Origin: Warburgia ugandensis
Taxonomy: Eukaryota > Streptophyta > Magnoliopsida > Canellales > Canellaceae
Assembly (NCBI GenBank): GCA_035236585.1
Contig: CP141127.1
Span: 44,840,001 to 44,904,000, forward strand
Length of the DNA stretch: 64,000 nt
Reading direction: 5' to 3'
Shown piece after piece: positions 1-13,300 of the stretch (positions within the stretch are counted from its first letter, which is position 1; every line of letters begins with the position of its first letter). The position numbers and the translations under genes were made by a program. The notes under the pieces were generated by a model. It saw nothing but the letters and a program-made list of their open reading frames with translations, made no database searches and was not told where the DNA came from.

Positions 1-2412
1 ACTAACATTACTCTTGTCAACATAAGGTCATGAGTTCAATCATGTATATCCCATGTAAATGCATTCATCAAATCCTCCTACCTTCAAGGAGTGATCCCTT
101 TTCCCAAATCTTCCATGATCCTGACTGATGTATGTAATCTGTACATCCATACATATTGTCAATATATAGATTATGAACAATCCTATTTATCACTAGATTT
201 GATATTTAGAATGATCTTTAGATCATTCATATCTAAGTATTTTTCTATCTCTATGTCTTTGTGTGTCCATCTCCTTGATCTTGATCTTTCATAGATCCAT
301 TGATTGACAATCTACACATGTTGATAAAGATCAAGGTCCTAGATCTTCTATCATCTAGTTTTTCTTTGATCTAAATTTAGTTATTGGATCATCCCTAAGG
401 AGGATGATCTTGGTTTTCTTCCTTGAATCATCTTTGATCAAGGGTTTGGATTATCTAATCTAATGAACTAGAACATGCATACTAAGTACAATATAATATT
501 CTTTTTCTTATTATTCTTGATCATCCTTATCTTTCTGATGGTTTTTATTAGGGTTAGGTAATTTACTAACCTTTTATACTCTTAATATTATTATTCAACC
601 AGTTAATGTTTTGCTCGTTGAAAGTAACTTATTTAAGCCTAAGTCTAGACTGCTCCTCTTATTTCCAATTGGCTAAGGCTTACTAGCTGAATGGGTGAAC
701 ACAAAGTGGTTACTTCAATCCTCATGTAAGGAGGCATTTAGACCTCACAAACATCAATGGAAGGTAGGGGAAGAGCGAGGCTCTATTAGATAACCCCCTT
801 AACCACTATGTTCAACATTCACTAGAATGACCATAGCTCAACCTTTCATAAGGTTCCTATAAGCATGTTGACCCTAAGTACTCTTTTTAATGATTTTAAT
901 TGAGTCCATGAATATTTACAATGTCATTCATGGGGTTTATTATTCTCCTAGTTTGGGCCAAGGATTTGATAATCCTTATATTGTCCTACTAACTATAGCC
1001 CTTACTAATTAAGTCCAAAGTTCTCCATTCTTATTTGTGTCATAAAACTCTACTTTCTCATTAGATCCCATTTTTGGTGTTTTATGCTCTTTATCTCATA
1101 ACAAGTAGATCTACTAATAAAATTTAACCATAAATGAATCATAAATTCAAAGCATAAAACTACATAATTGAACACTTAATGATAATGAGACAAGGTACTT
1201 AAAATTACACTAGCATGATTTCCAACTAATATACCTTAATAACTCAATTTAAACTGACATGTACCTAAGGTATAATCTCATACTATAGTATAATCTTATA
1301 TAAAATTCTAGCATGGTCCTAAGTTACAATGGCATGAAATCATACTAAATTGCCCCTAAGATAATTAAATCTGGCACCCTATGATAACAATATAATTACA
1401 TATTATGCTAAAGTCTAAAAGTTACACTAACATGCTTTATAACATAAATCATATTTAAGATGCTATTAGAAAAGGAAAATGATTATATTAATATTTTTAG
1501 AAATCTTCACTTATGATCCAACTATTAGATCTTAGATCTTTTCCTTTGATTAAGGGTCTTAGTTATATTTAGGGGTTTTCTTTATTAAGGTCCAAAGATA
1601 ATATTGATCCATTTTTTTCATAATTCATCCATGATTTCCTTGGATTTCATCATATCAACATCCATTCCATTCATCCCAAGATCTGATCACACTTGATCTT
1701 ATTGATCAAGTGGGTCCCTTTGCAATTTTTAGGGTTTTTCTACCATAGTGGGTAAATCCCTTAATATCTCTTAGATATGTTCAAATAAACCATTTATATA
1801 ACTTCATTGCAATGTTTTATCATTATTAAAACATATCTCCAAGATCTGATCATCCCAGATCTTGAAGATCTTGGCAATTGGAAACTTGTTTCTTTAATAC
1901 CGAAAGTTTTACTATGTAATTTCTTGATTTTATCCTTTCATCAAAGAATAGAGGTTTCAAGCTTTCCATAGTTTCTTTCCGATCTCAATTTGGAGTTCAG
2001 ATGGCTCTGAAATTAGATCTAGAAGTTCACAGTCATTCCTAGGGCCCATATTTGATCTGGGCCCAAGGAATGGACGCCCCAGATTTTTTGGGCGGAAACG
2101 AGCCGGGCAGAATGCTCCCGCTCATCGAGCACGTCAACCACAGAGGCGCTACATATGCTCCCTTCTGAGATGTCCACAGAAGCGGCAGGATGAGCGGAAC
2201 GCTCGTTGTCGCGTGCCCGTAACCGGGACGCGAGGTGGGCGTGTCCGCTCATTGTTTTGACGGAAGCCCCATAGTCCCGCTTGGGACAACGTCCCACGTG
2301 CAGCGTGTACGGAAATGCTTCTGCATGCGGTGTGGCATTTTCGTGCTATGTCACACCGTATGTCTTGGGCGCCGTTCGATTAGGAGATCGGACAGTCCAT
2401 TCTGGACCGTCC
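1..2412 (-). repeat. Left LTR of element B, part 1 (before the element A insertion)
   Basis: Base-by-base resemblance to the right LTR begins at the first base of the window (matching near 11370) and runs up to the CGTCC duplication at 2408-2412. It has AT-rich stretches full of GATC-type words, and a GC-rich block near 2090-2410 that also occurs in diverged form near 13090-13310 and, inverted, near 19740-19970. It continues at 8766. Confidence 0.85.
2408..2412. repeat. Target-site duplication of element A, left copy (CGTCC)
   Basis: CGTCC occurs immediately before the left LTR edge and again at 8766-8770 immediately after the right LTR edge, the 5-bp duplication expected of a gypsy integrase. 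Confidence 0.88.
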
Positions 2413-2763
2413 TCTGACGACCCGGGTTTCATATGATGCAAATTTCATAAAAAGGCGAGATCTCTTGCTTTAGAAATATGAAATGGATGAAAATATTTTG
2501 TTTTGGAAAGCAATCTTTCCTATAAAACCCTGAGTGTCAAAACACATTTTCAAATCATATAGCTATGGCATAGTTTTAAATTAACTCTATTCCCAAGAAA
2601 GTATTAGTCACAGCCCCAGCTACAGAGAGTAACTACAATCAAGTAACATTCACTAAAAGATAAGGTAAGGGTTTACTTACTTGTACTTAATTTGGATGTT
2701 TTCTGTCACGGGTGTATCCTGTCCTTAAGTGTTTACTTGTATCTGAAAAATATTAAGGATTGG

Positions 2764-2787
2764 GTGAGTATACACTATACTCAGTAG
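2764..2787 (-). other. Conserved LTR stem-loop GAGTATA-CAC-TATACTC
   Basis: A perfect 7-bp inverted repeat with a 3-base loop, about 360 bp before the 3' edge of the LTR. The same stem at the same place occurs in other LTRs of the window (6556, 28798, 54342, 60665), with weaker versions at 39290 and 42645. Its role is unknown; RNA 3'-end formation or genome dimerisation are guesses. Confidence 0.7.
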
Positions 2788-4650
2788 GAGTCTATCACTA
2801 CTAGTTTTACAATGCATGCTATGTTTTAAACCATATGTTCTTTAAACCATGTGCATGTTTGGACACTCATGTTCAATATCGATATTAAAAGCCATTGTCA
2901 AAATAGAATACTGATGGCTTAAAGAATCGCATAATCCAAGTCAAAAGTAACATAGATATTTTAAACGTCAAAATAGAATACTGACGACTTAAAGAATCGC
3001 ATAATCTAAGTCAAAAGTAACATAGATATCATAAACGTATACTATGATATGCATAAGATGCTCAACTGAATCCAACTCATGGATCTATGGTCGACCATAC
3101 TCATGTCATGCCATATGCATGCAAGTAAATCCTCAAAACACATAGGGCATACTATGCCCACGACCTCAATGCCGTGTGGTCCTCGGGCACCTAGGGACTA
3201 TCGGTCATAGCCTCCACGGGGCATATGACACTTCGACAGATGCCGTGACACCTCCAGTGGTAGTCCTCCTTTACCACAGCAATCAAAGTGAGGACAAGCC
3301 TTTTTGGCATAGTACCCTTTGCACCTATAGTGATAGAGGCTGGGAGGCCACCCCAAACCTCTTGGCATAGCGCCCGCGAGCTTACTAGCCCAAATCATGT
3401 ACTATCAAGCAAGCAAGAACCTTTTTTTTCAAAACATGTCTATGCATGTATCATGCAGACAAGAATCCTTTTTCAAAACATGTCTATGCATGTAACACAT
3501 GTCTTGGCAATATATGCGCAATGTATTTTTCATATGCATGCTAAGTTCATTTATGAAATCAATTCATGCTAAGCAGGTCATGTGCATAAGGATGTAACAT
3601 AAGTTTATATGATATATGCATAAAGATAGGACATGTAACTTAAAAACATAAAACATGCATTACAAAAGCAACCATGACTCAAAACATGCATTCTCAAAGC
3701 ATCATGGGTTCTTTTTAAAAGTCTAGTAGCGATAGGACACCTACCTGGTTTGATCGCGCTAGTCCCCTTGTCCTCGTACGTTCCTAGACATGGTTTAAGG
3801 GGAAAAGGTTAGCTTGGCCTATTTTTATTGGTTTTAGAATATTTTATCTCACTACTTAGGCATTAAGGGTTCATTCCCATGCCTAAGGGCCTCCTAAGGC
3901 CCCTAACTGAGCCTTGGTATAGTCAAGTTTGCAAAGGTTTAGTGACCCCATGCCACTATCATGATTTAAGGGTCATGACAACCTTAGATAAGGTCTTGAT
4001 CAAGAATTTTATGGTCTAGGTGTGTCCGCGCCGTCGATACGGACACAATGCCTCTTGCAGTGCCTCAATCAGAGTCCTAGAACTCAAGTTATGGGTATTT
4101 TAGTGTTAAGAATACATAGAAGGCCCAAAACGGGCCCTGCGTCATCGCTCCCGAGATGCACCTACGTCTCGGTCGAGCGGCAAGCAGCCCGCACGTGCGA
4201 TGGCACACTCGCGGGCATCATTAGGCAGTGTGTTCAACTTATGCAGAACGCGCAGCATCACCATCGCAGGCCCACACGAGGCGGGTGCCCGAGACGCTAA
4301 TGCGTCCCGCGTTAACGGTGCGAACCCCACAAGCGCGTCTGCCTACGCACTAGGTGCGTTTTGGTTCTGTAGTGACCTGGGCATCCTTGGGATGCCTTGG
4401 TTCGACCCTGTCAAACTAGAATGCCCCAAGCACCTACCCTGGGTCTGTTGTGGCTCCCTAGAAGCCCGTTTTGCATGGTTTCTCATGCAAAAACTTAGGG
4501 ACATTCAACCTAAGACTAGGGGGAGATGGGTTTGGAGTTGTTTAAGGTATACCTGGTTCATGGCTGGGTATTTTTCACAGTTTCACCTCTTGCCTACAGC
4601 TCCAAGACTAGTTTTTCCTAGGGTTTTGGGCTGCCATTGGAGACGCCCAA

Positions 4651-4666
4651 GAGCTCTATTTATAAG
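4651..4666 (-). promoter_or_regulatory. TATA-like box in the element A LTR
   Basis: The minus strand reads TTATAAATAGAGCTC about 430 bp from the 5' edge of the LTR, a good plant TATA context. The equivalent site is kept in the solo LTR at 55917-55931 and is degenerate in the one near 59245. Confidence 0.55.
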
Positions 4667-5093
4667 GCTTAAGGAGGGTTCTGGAGGGGGGTTTCCACCG
4701 CCATTCCATGGCGGTGGAGAAACCTCCAGAATGTTGGTGGTTTCCCCTGCACACCGACATTCTAGAATGTCAGTGATGCAGTATGTTTGGGAAGAAGGGG
4801 GTGCCCGCATCAAAACGGGTCCCTGTTTTCTCAGGCCAATTCGTTTTAAATTTAATTATAATTTTGCCCTTGAACTTTATAGGGCCATAACTTGCTCATT
4901 TTAACTCCGTTTTGGGTGATTCTGGTCTTGTTGGATTCCTTTTTTTGAGACGCACCTAAGGTATCATTCCAAGGACCAAATTTATAGGTCTAGTTAGGTT
5001 GAATAGTGAAATGACCAAAATACCCTTATTTTAAAAAGTGAACTTTTCATTACCAACATGGGATTTCAAGGTTACAAAAATGGAGTCATTACA

Positions 5094-5123
5094 TTCTCAC
5101 CCTCTTAGGGGAATTTCACCCCC
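5094..5123 (-). other. Polypurine tract of element A
   Basis: On the minus strand the 30 bases next to the 3' LTR are mostly purine and start GGGGGTGAAATTCCCC. This is the usual place and composition for the plus-strand DNA primer of a Ty3/gypsy element. Confidence 0.75.
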
Positions 5124-5144
5124 AAAATTCTACAATAAATACAA

Positions 5145-6190
5145 TCAAAAGATCTCGGGGTACTTTTCTCCCATTTTTGACTCCGGTTCCCAAGTCTCTT
5201 CTTCCGTGTGCGCATTTCTCCACAAAACTTTGACTAAGTGTATGTCTTTGTTCCATAGCTTTTTACTCTTACGATCCAAAATCTCAATTGGTCTTGTCTC
5301 CAGCTTGAGATCCTCCGTCAATTCCATGGGTACCTGGGTGATAACATGAGTAGGGTCAGGCACGTACCTCCTTAGCATATATATATGGAATACGTTATGC
5401 ACTTCAGATAGCTTAGGAGGTAGTGCGATCCTATAGTGCGATCCTATGTAACGCGGACTAAGCTTGCCTTTGATACTAAACCACATAACTCCTTTAGTGA
5501 GAGATATCTTCAGGAAAATGTGCTCTCCTATGTCGAATTCTAATGGTCTCCTCCTTTGATCAGCATAGCTCTTTTGCCGGCTTTGAGCTGTGAGGAGGCA
5601 TTTCTTTCTGAGTTTGACCTTCTCGGTGCATTGCTCCACCAGCTCGGATTGTAGCACCCTGGACTCTCCAACTTCACTCCAACTGGTGGGTGATCGACAG
5701 GGTCTCCCATAGAGCGCCTCGTACAGAGCCATGCCAATGCTCGACTGAAAGTTGTTGTTGTACGCAAACTCCACTAGCGGTAGGTTTTCATCCCAACTCT
5801 GCTTCTAATGGAGGGCACAAGCTTGCAGCATATCTTTGACTAACCGGATTGTGCCTTCTGACTGTCCATCGATCTGTGGATGGAAGGTTGTGCTAAAGTT
5901 CAAGGAAGATCCTAATGATTTTTGGACGAACTTCCAGAGTTGTGAAGTGAAGCGGCTATCCCTATCTGAAGTGATACTAAGGGGTATGCCATGTAAACTC
6001 ACTATCTCTTTGATGTATAGCTGAGATAGGCTGTCAGTGGATTGGGTATGGTGTATAGGAAGGAAATGGGCTGTCTTAATCAATCTATCAACAATTACCC
6101 AGATCATGTCCTGACCCTTAGAGGTCCTGGGTAACCCAACGATTAAGTCCATGGTAATATGATCCCATTTCCATTCGGGTAACTCAAGGG
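5145..6190 (-). pseudogene. pol remnant of element A: integrase core and C-terminal chromodomain (fossil)
   Basis: The minus strand encodes recognisable Ty3/gypsy integrase sequence: a WDHITMDLIVGLPRT block, then SITSDRDSRFTS and HPQIDGQSEGTIR, which match the integrase catalytic core. Next comes the AYNNNFQSSIGMALYEALYG block and a GPY-like stretch around FSIKGKLSPRYIGSHYRI. It ends in a chromodomain-like module (ILDRKSKKLWNKDIHLVKVL, then ETWEPESKM). In the family, integrase inserts the cDNA and the chromodomain is thought to steer insertion to particular chromatin. No gag, protease, reverse transcriptase or RNase H sequence is present. The copy is broken. Confidence 0.9.
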
Positions 6191-6203
6191 CTCTGATACC
6201 AAC
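6189..6203 (-). other. Primer binding site of element A (initiator tRNA-Met type)
   Basis: The minus strand reads GTTGGTATCAGAGCC directly after the 5' LTR. TGGTATCAGAGC is the standard plant retroelement site complementary to the 3' end of initiator tRNA-Met, and it sets the element's strand. Confidence 0.9.
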
Positions 6204-8765
6204 TGTGACGACCCAGGTTTCATATGATGTAAATTTTAGTAAAAAGGTGAGATTTCTTGCTTTAGAAATATGAAATGCATGAAAATATTTTGTTTTGGAA
6301 AGCAATCTTTCGTATAAAATCCCGAGTGTCAAAACACATTTTCAAATCATGTAGCCATGGCATAGTTTTAAATCAACTCTATTCCCAAGAAAGTGTTAGT
6401 CACAGCCCCAGCTATAGAGAGTAACTACAATCAAGTGACATTCACTAAAAGATAAGGTAGGGGTTTACTTACTTGTACTTAATTTGGATGTTCTCTGTCA
6501 CGGATGTGTCCTATCCTTAAGTGTTTACTTGTATCTGAAAAATATTAAGGATTGGGTGAGTATACACTATACTCAGTAGGAGTCTATCACTACTAGTTTT
6601 ACAATGCATGCTATGTTTTAAACCATATGTTCTTTAAACCATGTGCATGTTTGGACACTTATGTTCAATGTCACTATTAAAAGCCATTGTCAAAATAGAA
6701 TACTGACAACTTAAAGAATCACATAATCCAAGTCAAATGTAACATAGATATCATAAACGTCAAAATAGAATACTGACGACTTAAAGAATCGCATAATCCA
6801 AGTCAAAAGTAACATAGATATCATAAACGTATACTATGATATGCATAAGATACTCAACTGAATCCAACTCATGGATCTATGGTCGGCCATACTCATGTCA
6901 TGCCATATGCATGCAAGTAAATCCTCAAAAACATAGGGCATACTATGCCCACGACCTCAGCACCATGTGGTCCCTAGGTACCTAAGGACTCTCGGTCATA
7001 GCCTCCACGAGGCATATGACACTTCGACAGATGTCGTGACACCTCTTGTGGTAGTCCTCCTTTACCACAGCAATCGAAGTGAGGAAAAGCCTTTTTGGCG
7101 TGGTACCCTTTTGACCTATAGTGGTAGAGGCTGGGAGGCCACCCCGAACCTCTTGGCATAGCACCCACGAGCTTACTAGCCCAAATCATATACTATCAAG
7201 TAGGTAAGAACCTTTTTTTTCAAAACATGTCTATGCATGTAACACATGTCTTGGCAATATATGCGCAATGTATTTTTCATATGCATGCTAAGTTCATTTA
7301 TGAAATCAATTCATGTTAAACAGGTCATGTGCATAAGGATGTAACATAAGTTTATATGATATACGCATAAAGATAGGACATGTAACTTAAAAACATAAAA
7401 CATGCATTAGAAAGCCAACTATGACTCAAAAGATTCATTCTCAAAGCATCATGGGTTCTTCTTAAAAGTCTGGTAGCGATAGGACACCAACTTGGTTTGA
7501 TCGCGCTAGTCCCCTTGTCCTCGTACGTTCCTGGACATGGTTTAGGGGAAAAAGGTTAGCTTGGCCTATTTCTATAGGTTTTAGAATAGTTTACCTCACT
7601 ATGTAGGCATTAAAGGGTTCATTCCCATGCCTCAGGGCCTCCTAAGGTCCCTAACTGGGCCTTGGTATAGTCAGGTTTGCAAAGGCTTAGTGGCCCCGCA
7701 CCACTATCATGGTTCAAGGGTCATGCTAGCCTTAGATAGTGGCTTGATTAGGTATTTTATGGCCTGGGTATGTCCGCACCATCGATATGGACACAACGCC
7801 TCTTGCAGCGCCTCAATCGGAGTCTTAGAACTCAAGTTATGGGTATTTTAGTGTTAAGAATACAAGGCCCAAAATTGGCCCTTTGTCACCGCTCTCAGGA
7901 CGCACCTGCATCCCGCTTGAGCGGCGACTGGCCCGCATGTGTAGTCGCACTCTCGCAAGCATCATCAGGCTGCACATTCTGCTTACGCGGAACTCCCAAC
8001 GTAACCATTGCAGGCCCACACAAGGCGACCGCCCAGGACGCTAATGCATGCCACGTTACCTGCGCGCGGCCCACAGGGCGCATCTGCAGACGCACCGGGC
8101 CTCCGCCCCTTTTCTCATTTGTGGGCGAGTCCACGGACACACCCGTCAGTTTCCCTTTAACGCACTGGGTGAGTTTTGGTTCTGTACTGACCTGGGCGTC
8201 CTCGGGACGCCCTGGTTCGATCCTGTTGAACTACAACGCCCCAGGCACATGCTTTGGGTCTGTTGTGGCTCCCTAGAGCCCCGTTTTGCATGGTTTCTCA
8301 TGCAAAAACTTTGGGACATTCACCTAAGACTAAGGGGGAGATGGGTTTGGAGTTGTTTAAGGCGTACTTGGTTCGTAGCTGGGTATTTTTCACGGTTTCT
8401 CCTCTTGCCTACAACTCTAAGACTGGTTTTTCCCAGGGTTTTGGTGATGCAGTATGTTTGGGAAGAAGGTGGTGCCCGTATCAAAACAGGTCCCTATTTT
8501 CTCAGGCCAATTCGTTTTAAATTTAATTACAATTTTGCCCTTGAACTTCAAAGGGCCATAACTTGCTCATTTTAACTCCGTTTTGGGTGATTATGGTCTT
8601 GTTGGATTCCTTTCTCTGAGACGCACCTAAGGGTACCATTCTAAGGACCAAATTTTTGGGTCTAGTCAAGGTGAATAGTGAAATGACCAAAATACCCTCA
8701 TCTCAAAAAGTGAACTTTTCATTACTAACATGGCATTTCAAGGTTACAAAAATGGAGTGATTACA
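6204..8765 (-). repeat. 5' LTR of element A
   Basis: Partner of 2413-5093, about 2.56 kb. The plus-strand left edge is TGTGACGACCC and the right edge GATTACA is followed by the CGTCC duplication. The conserved stem-loop lies at 6556-6576. Confidence 0.9.
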
Positions 8766-9985
8766 CGTCCAATCAATCCTCTATCAATTGAGGGCCCAAA
8801 ACGAATCCGATCTTTTTGAAAATTCTACCCTAGGGGTTTGGACCCTTCTAGATCGATTGGTATGATCATAATTTTCATCTGAGCACTCCATCTTCCTGAA
8901 TTAAAGATTATGTGCTTTACTTTATTTTTACCTTTTTATTACCAAAATGCAATTATAGTAAAATAAAATTTTCATAAACCAGTAGTAAACATGTCCAAGA
9001 AGCATTTCCACCTACCTGATTGGAGAAAAAACGTTGGTTATATGTCTAATTTAAAAGAAATACCCTTTTGATGAAGATATGGCCCAAGATCCACCTTCTT
9101 GCTATTGCCATTGTTTGAATCATTGGATCTTGAAATTTCTTTAGGGGTTTTGTAGCTAAGGTATGGTGGGAAGTTTTGGATGATGGAATTGGTGATATCA
9201 GATCTGGAACAGAGTGCCTAATTGATTTTAGGTCTCTTATTCCAATCTAAAAAGAAAAAGAAATTGAAAAGAGAGAGATCTCTTGGGATTTTTGGGTTTT
9301 TGGGGAGGGATCTAGGTCTAATTTTTCAGGGAGAGTGAAAACAATTTCATGAAAATTTTAGGAGTATTTTTGGACGATTTTTGGGGTTGTATTTATAGGC
9401 ATTTTGGTCTTCTTTCATGATGATATGCATTAATGATGGTAAATTTTTTATTATTAAATAAGCATTGAATTCTCCCATTCTCCACCTACTTCCCGAAGAC
9501 CAGCTGGTATGGTTTGACCCATGATTTCAAGTGGGCAGGGCATAGGATTCAGTTTTGGGTCCCTTGTGGGTCCCATGTGGGCCCCACATGGTGTAAAAAG
9601 ACCATTTTGCCCTTTATATATAAAAAAATTAGGATTTATTCCCATGATCCTGGAATTGAGCGTACTTACTGGCGTTGGATTCGTATTTCTCATTACATTC
9701 TAAATTTTGATGTCTTAGATTTTATTTTTTGGGTAAAATTACTATTTTACCCTTTTGTCCAAGAAATGAAGAAAATTAAGGATTTTTCATTCGAATTCAG
9801 AATTTGTCATGCTTACAGTTATTCTAAAGGGTTTGCTAAGTTTAATTTCAATTGTACATGTCTTATTATTTTATTATACTTTTATCAGAAGTATATTCTA
9901 AATAAACCTAATATTTCAGCCCAAAATTTCTGAAACTCAAACTTTATTAATTTTCTTAATCAATTACAAAAATTGGGGTTATTAC
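8766..9985 (-). repeat. Left LTR of element B, part 2 (after the element A insertion)
   Basis: Resumes the LTR exactly where element A interrupts it. The bases after the duplication match the right LTR from about 13310, and the end GGGGTTATTACA matches the edge at 14483. Most of it is AT-rich and has no gene. Confidence 0.85.
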
Positions 9986-10331
9986 ACTGCACTAGTGTGG
10001 GAGTAGGTGGTGTTGGTGTTGGCATATTGTGTACTTGGTATCTCTACTAGAGGTGATGAACTTTGAGGTTATTGAATGTGAGGAAGAGGGTTCCTCAATA
10101 CCCATGTTACCACCTCTTCCACATTATTCATGGTTAATCTCTTTGTATTGTCTTCTGGAGTATTTTGAGCTATCTGCCTTGTCACTCTCTTTGGTGGCAT
10201 CTACTCAGAAACCAAAATTTCTATCAGTATTCTATACAACTATTTCTATCTTAATCTAAAATTGGATTATCATATCTTCTTTAGACATATTTGTACTGTA
10301 TTGTGACTGGATGAATGGCTCTGACACCAAC
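9986..10331 (-). other. Very short internal region of element B
   Basis: About 345 bp between the two LTRs of B. It holds a tRNA-Met-type primer site (minus strand GTTGGTGTCAGAGCC, 10317-10331) next to the right LTR, and no recognisable gag or pol. No clear polypurine tract is seen beside the left LTR. Confidence 0.7.
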
Positions 10332-13300
10332 TATGACGACCCGAGTTTTTGTAACACATTTTGTAATACATTTTTGAAAGGTAGGGCCTTTAGTAGTAAA
10401 ACAAATTTCCAAAACAAAGCAGTGAAAATTCTTTTCTTTAGAACTTATTTTGAAACCCCAATTCATCACTTCATACATAACATAAGTAGAATTTTTGTAC
10501 AAGATAAAATTCCATTGAAGGAATATACTTTTATCAAATTCTAGAAGCGATCCAGTGGTTCACAGTACAACCCAATTCCATTATAATACATGTCCAAATT
10601 ACATAATCCAAAACTCAAAGCTCACCATACAATGAAACTCTCACTACAATACAATACTCTCAAACAAAACAAAATACATTTCTTCAAGGGGTATACCTAA
10701 TGATTATTCTCCCAAGTCTTCTTCAGTCTTGAGCTCCTAACTCTCCTTCTTTGTATCTGAGAAATTGTAAACATTCAAATATTTACAATATCTCAGTAAA
10801 CTATGCTTGGTAGGGGAAATACTAGTAATATACAATTAGCTGGCATTTTATCATGCTAAAACATAATGCATTTCACTATGCCTATCTCATATGCACCATA
10901 GTGCAAAATAATCAAAGGACTACCTTGTTGCAGTCTGATCTGTACTAGGGTGCTCAGATAATTGCCCTGTTCACCACTGATACCATGATGGAAAATATTG
11001 TGTCACTGCCCATATGGGGAGACAAGACTTTCACAGTAGTGGCCTTCCCATAATAGCCCCACCCGACTTTTAGCCTCTCATAGGGCAATGTATCATTAAA
11101 TCATCAAATTTTAGGAAGCGGGTGGCCAAACCCTCATAGCTCTCCTAGCATAGCATCCCCAGGCTTATGCCTGTTTAAAACAAAACCACAAGCCTCCATG
11201 CTTGTATGTAAAATAGGTTTCATACGTATCGAACAATCTATCTATTTACTTATGGCTGGAATGTCTTCTAGTTCCATACTCACTTATAGTCTATTCCTCA
11301 ATTCTAACTTAACCATTTCATATGTGTTTGGTTGGATCATAAGGGTTTTAAGGGATTTAATGCAAGTATTAACATTACACTTATCAACAATTCTAGACAT
11401 AAGATCATGTAATCAACATGCACATCCCATGTAGATGCATTCATAAAATCCTCCTACCTTCAAGTAGTGATCCATCTCTTTAGACCTTCCATGATCCTGA
11501 CTAACGTATGTAATCTGTAAATCCATACATACTTCAATATTTATACAATTTGAATAATCCTATCTACATTTTTAGTCTAATTTTGTCCTTTGATATAAAG
11601 GATCTAGATCCTTCTTTTTTTCCTATCATGATCTATCTTCCTCAGATAGTGTCTATCCTATTGATCAATAGATCTGATGGTTAGAATGATCTTCTAATCT
11701 TTCATATCTAAGGATTTTCTATCCTAAATCTTTGTATATTCCTTTCTTTGATCTTGATCTTTCACAGATCCTTTGATCAACAATTTATACTTGTTGATAA
11801 AGATCAAGGGCTTAGATCATCTATATTCTAAATTTTCTTTGATCTAAGTTCAGTTGTTTGATCATCCCTAAGGAGGATGATCTTGATTCTCTTCCTTGAA
11901 TCATATTTGATCAAGGGTTCAGATCTTCTATTCTATTTGATCTAAATTGTAAGCAATATATATTTATCATCATCAAGAAGTGTTTATTTCTTTTTATTAT
12001 TATTGATCAATCATGATCCCATGGATCTTGTTTTATCATCCTTATCTTACTTACAAATTTTATTAGGATTAGATAATTTACTAACCTTTTATGCCCTTAT
12101 TATTATTGTTATTATTCAACTAGTTAATGTTTTATTGATTGAAGATAACTTATTTTAGCCTAAGTCTAGACTGCTCCTCTTATTTCCAATTGGCTAAGGG
12201 TTACTAGCTGAATGGTTGAACACAAAGTGGTTACTTCAATCCTCATGTAAGGAGGCGTTTAAACCTCACAAATGTCAAAGGAAGGTAGGGGAAGAGTGAG
12301 ACTTTATTAGAAAACCTCCTTAACCACCATGTTCAACATTCACTAGAGTGACCTTAGCTCAACCTTTCATAAGGTTCCTATGAACATTTTAACCCTAAGT
12401 ACTCTTTATAATTGATTTTAATTAAATCCATGAACATTTAAAATGTCATTCATGGGGTTTATTATTTTCCTAGTTTGGGCCAAGCATTTTATAATCCTTA
12501 TGTTGCCCCACTAACTATAGCCCTTACTAATATTAAGTCAAAGTCATTCACTCATCTTAATTGTCCATGAATCTCTATTTTCCATTAGTTTACATTTTTG
12601 GTGATTTATGCTCATCATATCTTAACAACTACTTAACAATTGAATCTACCAATAAAGTATGACAACAATTAAATCATAAACTTTAAGCATAAATCAAATA
12701 TAAGTTTAACAACCATATACTAACATGCTTCCTATTATTGTAAATTAACCTAATGAAATAAAACTATACTTAAACTAGCATGATCTTATGTTATGAAATA
12801 CATGAAATTTTACTACTAATCTAATGGAATCATGCTAAAATCTCAAATTTAAACTAATATGGCCCTAAAATAATCCAACCTAATAACATATAGAACATAG
12901 CATGCTAACATTTAAGAATTATACTATCATGCTCCTAATTTACAGCATAAAGCATATTTACAATTCTATTATCATAAATACATAAACAATATAGGCTTTC
13001 ATGGCTTCTTTCCAATCTCAATTTGGAGCTCAGATGTCTCCACAATTGATGATTAAAGTTCACGGTCATTCCTAGGGTCCAGATTTGATTTGGGCCTAGT
13101 AGAACAGATGGTTGCGATCAGTCAGGTAGAGTTGTTGCCTCGGTCTTGTCACCGTGACACATGAGGTAATGCACGACCATTCTATCAAGACGGCATCGCA
13201 TGGGGATAGCACGGAGATGCTCCCATAGGGTCCATTTTCATTCTGCATGCCCTAGCAACATCCTAGGATCCCGATTTTCTTAGGAAGATTGGACAGTCCG

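Larger units (their letters stand above)
2413..5093 (-). repeat. 3' LTR of element A
   Basis: About 2.7 kb and alignable along its length with 6204-8765. On the minus strand it begins TGTAATGACTCC and ends at GTCGTCAGA. It carries a TATA-like box at 4651-4666 and the conserved stem-loop at 2764-2787. Confidence 0.9.
2413..8765 (-). mobile_element. Element A: chromodomain-type Ty3/gypsy retrotransposon inserted in element B's LTR (fossil)
   Basis: Seen: LTRs 2413-5093 and 6204-8765, a primer site complementary to initiator tRNA-Met at 6189-6203, a polypurine tract at 5094-5123, and a perfect 5-bp duplication on both sides. Between them is only about 1.1 kb holding the end of pol (integrase and a chromodomain), so the element cannot be autonomous; it is broken. 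A hand comparison of about 285 bp at the LTR 3' edges gives roughly 6% difference, suggesting a few million years at commonly used plant rates. Chromodomain plus multi-kb LTRs suggest the Tekay/Del lineage of chromoviruses; the lineage is inferred. Confidence 0.9.

Noticed and set aside
4200-4904. 234-codon open frame on the plus strand
   Set aside because: Inside the LTR of element A, antisense to it, and not kept at the equivalent place of the partner LTR.
6189-6203. tRNA-like words next to LTRs
   Set aside because: Only 12-15 bases complementary to a tRNA 3' end, so these are primer binding sites and not tRNA genes.
9514-9933. 139-codon open frame
   Set aside because: Inside the LTR of element B. 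It is not open in the related LTRs and contains no domain.
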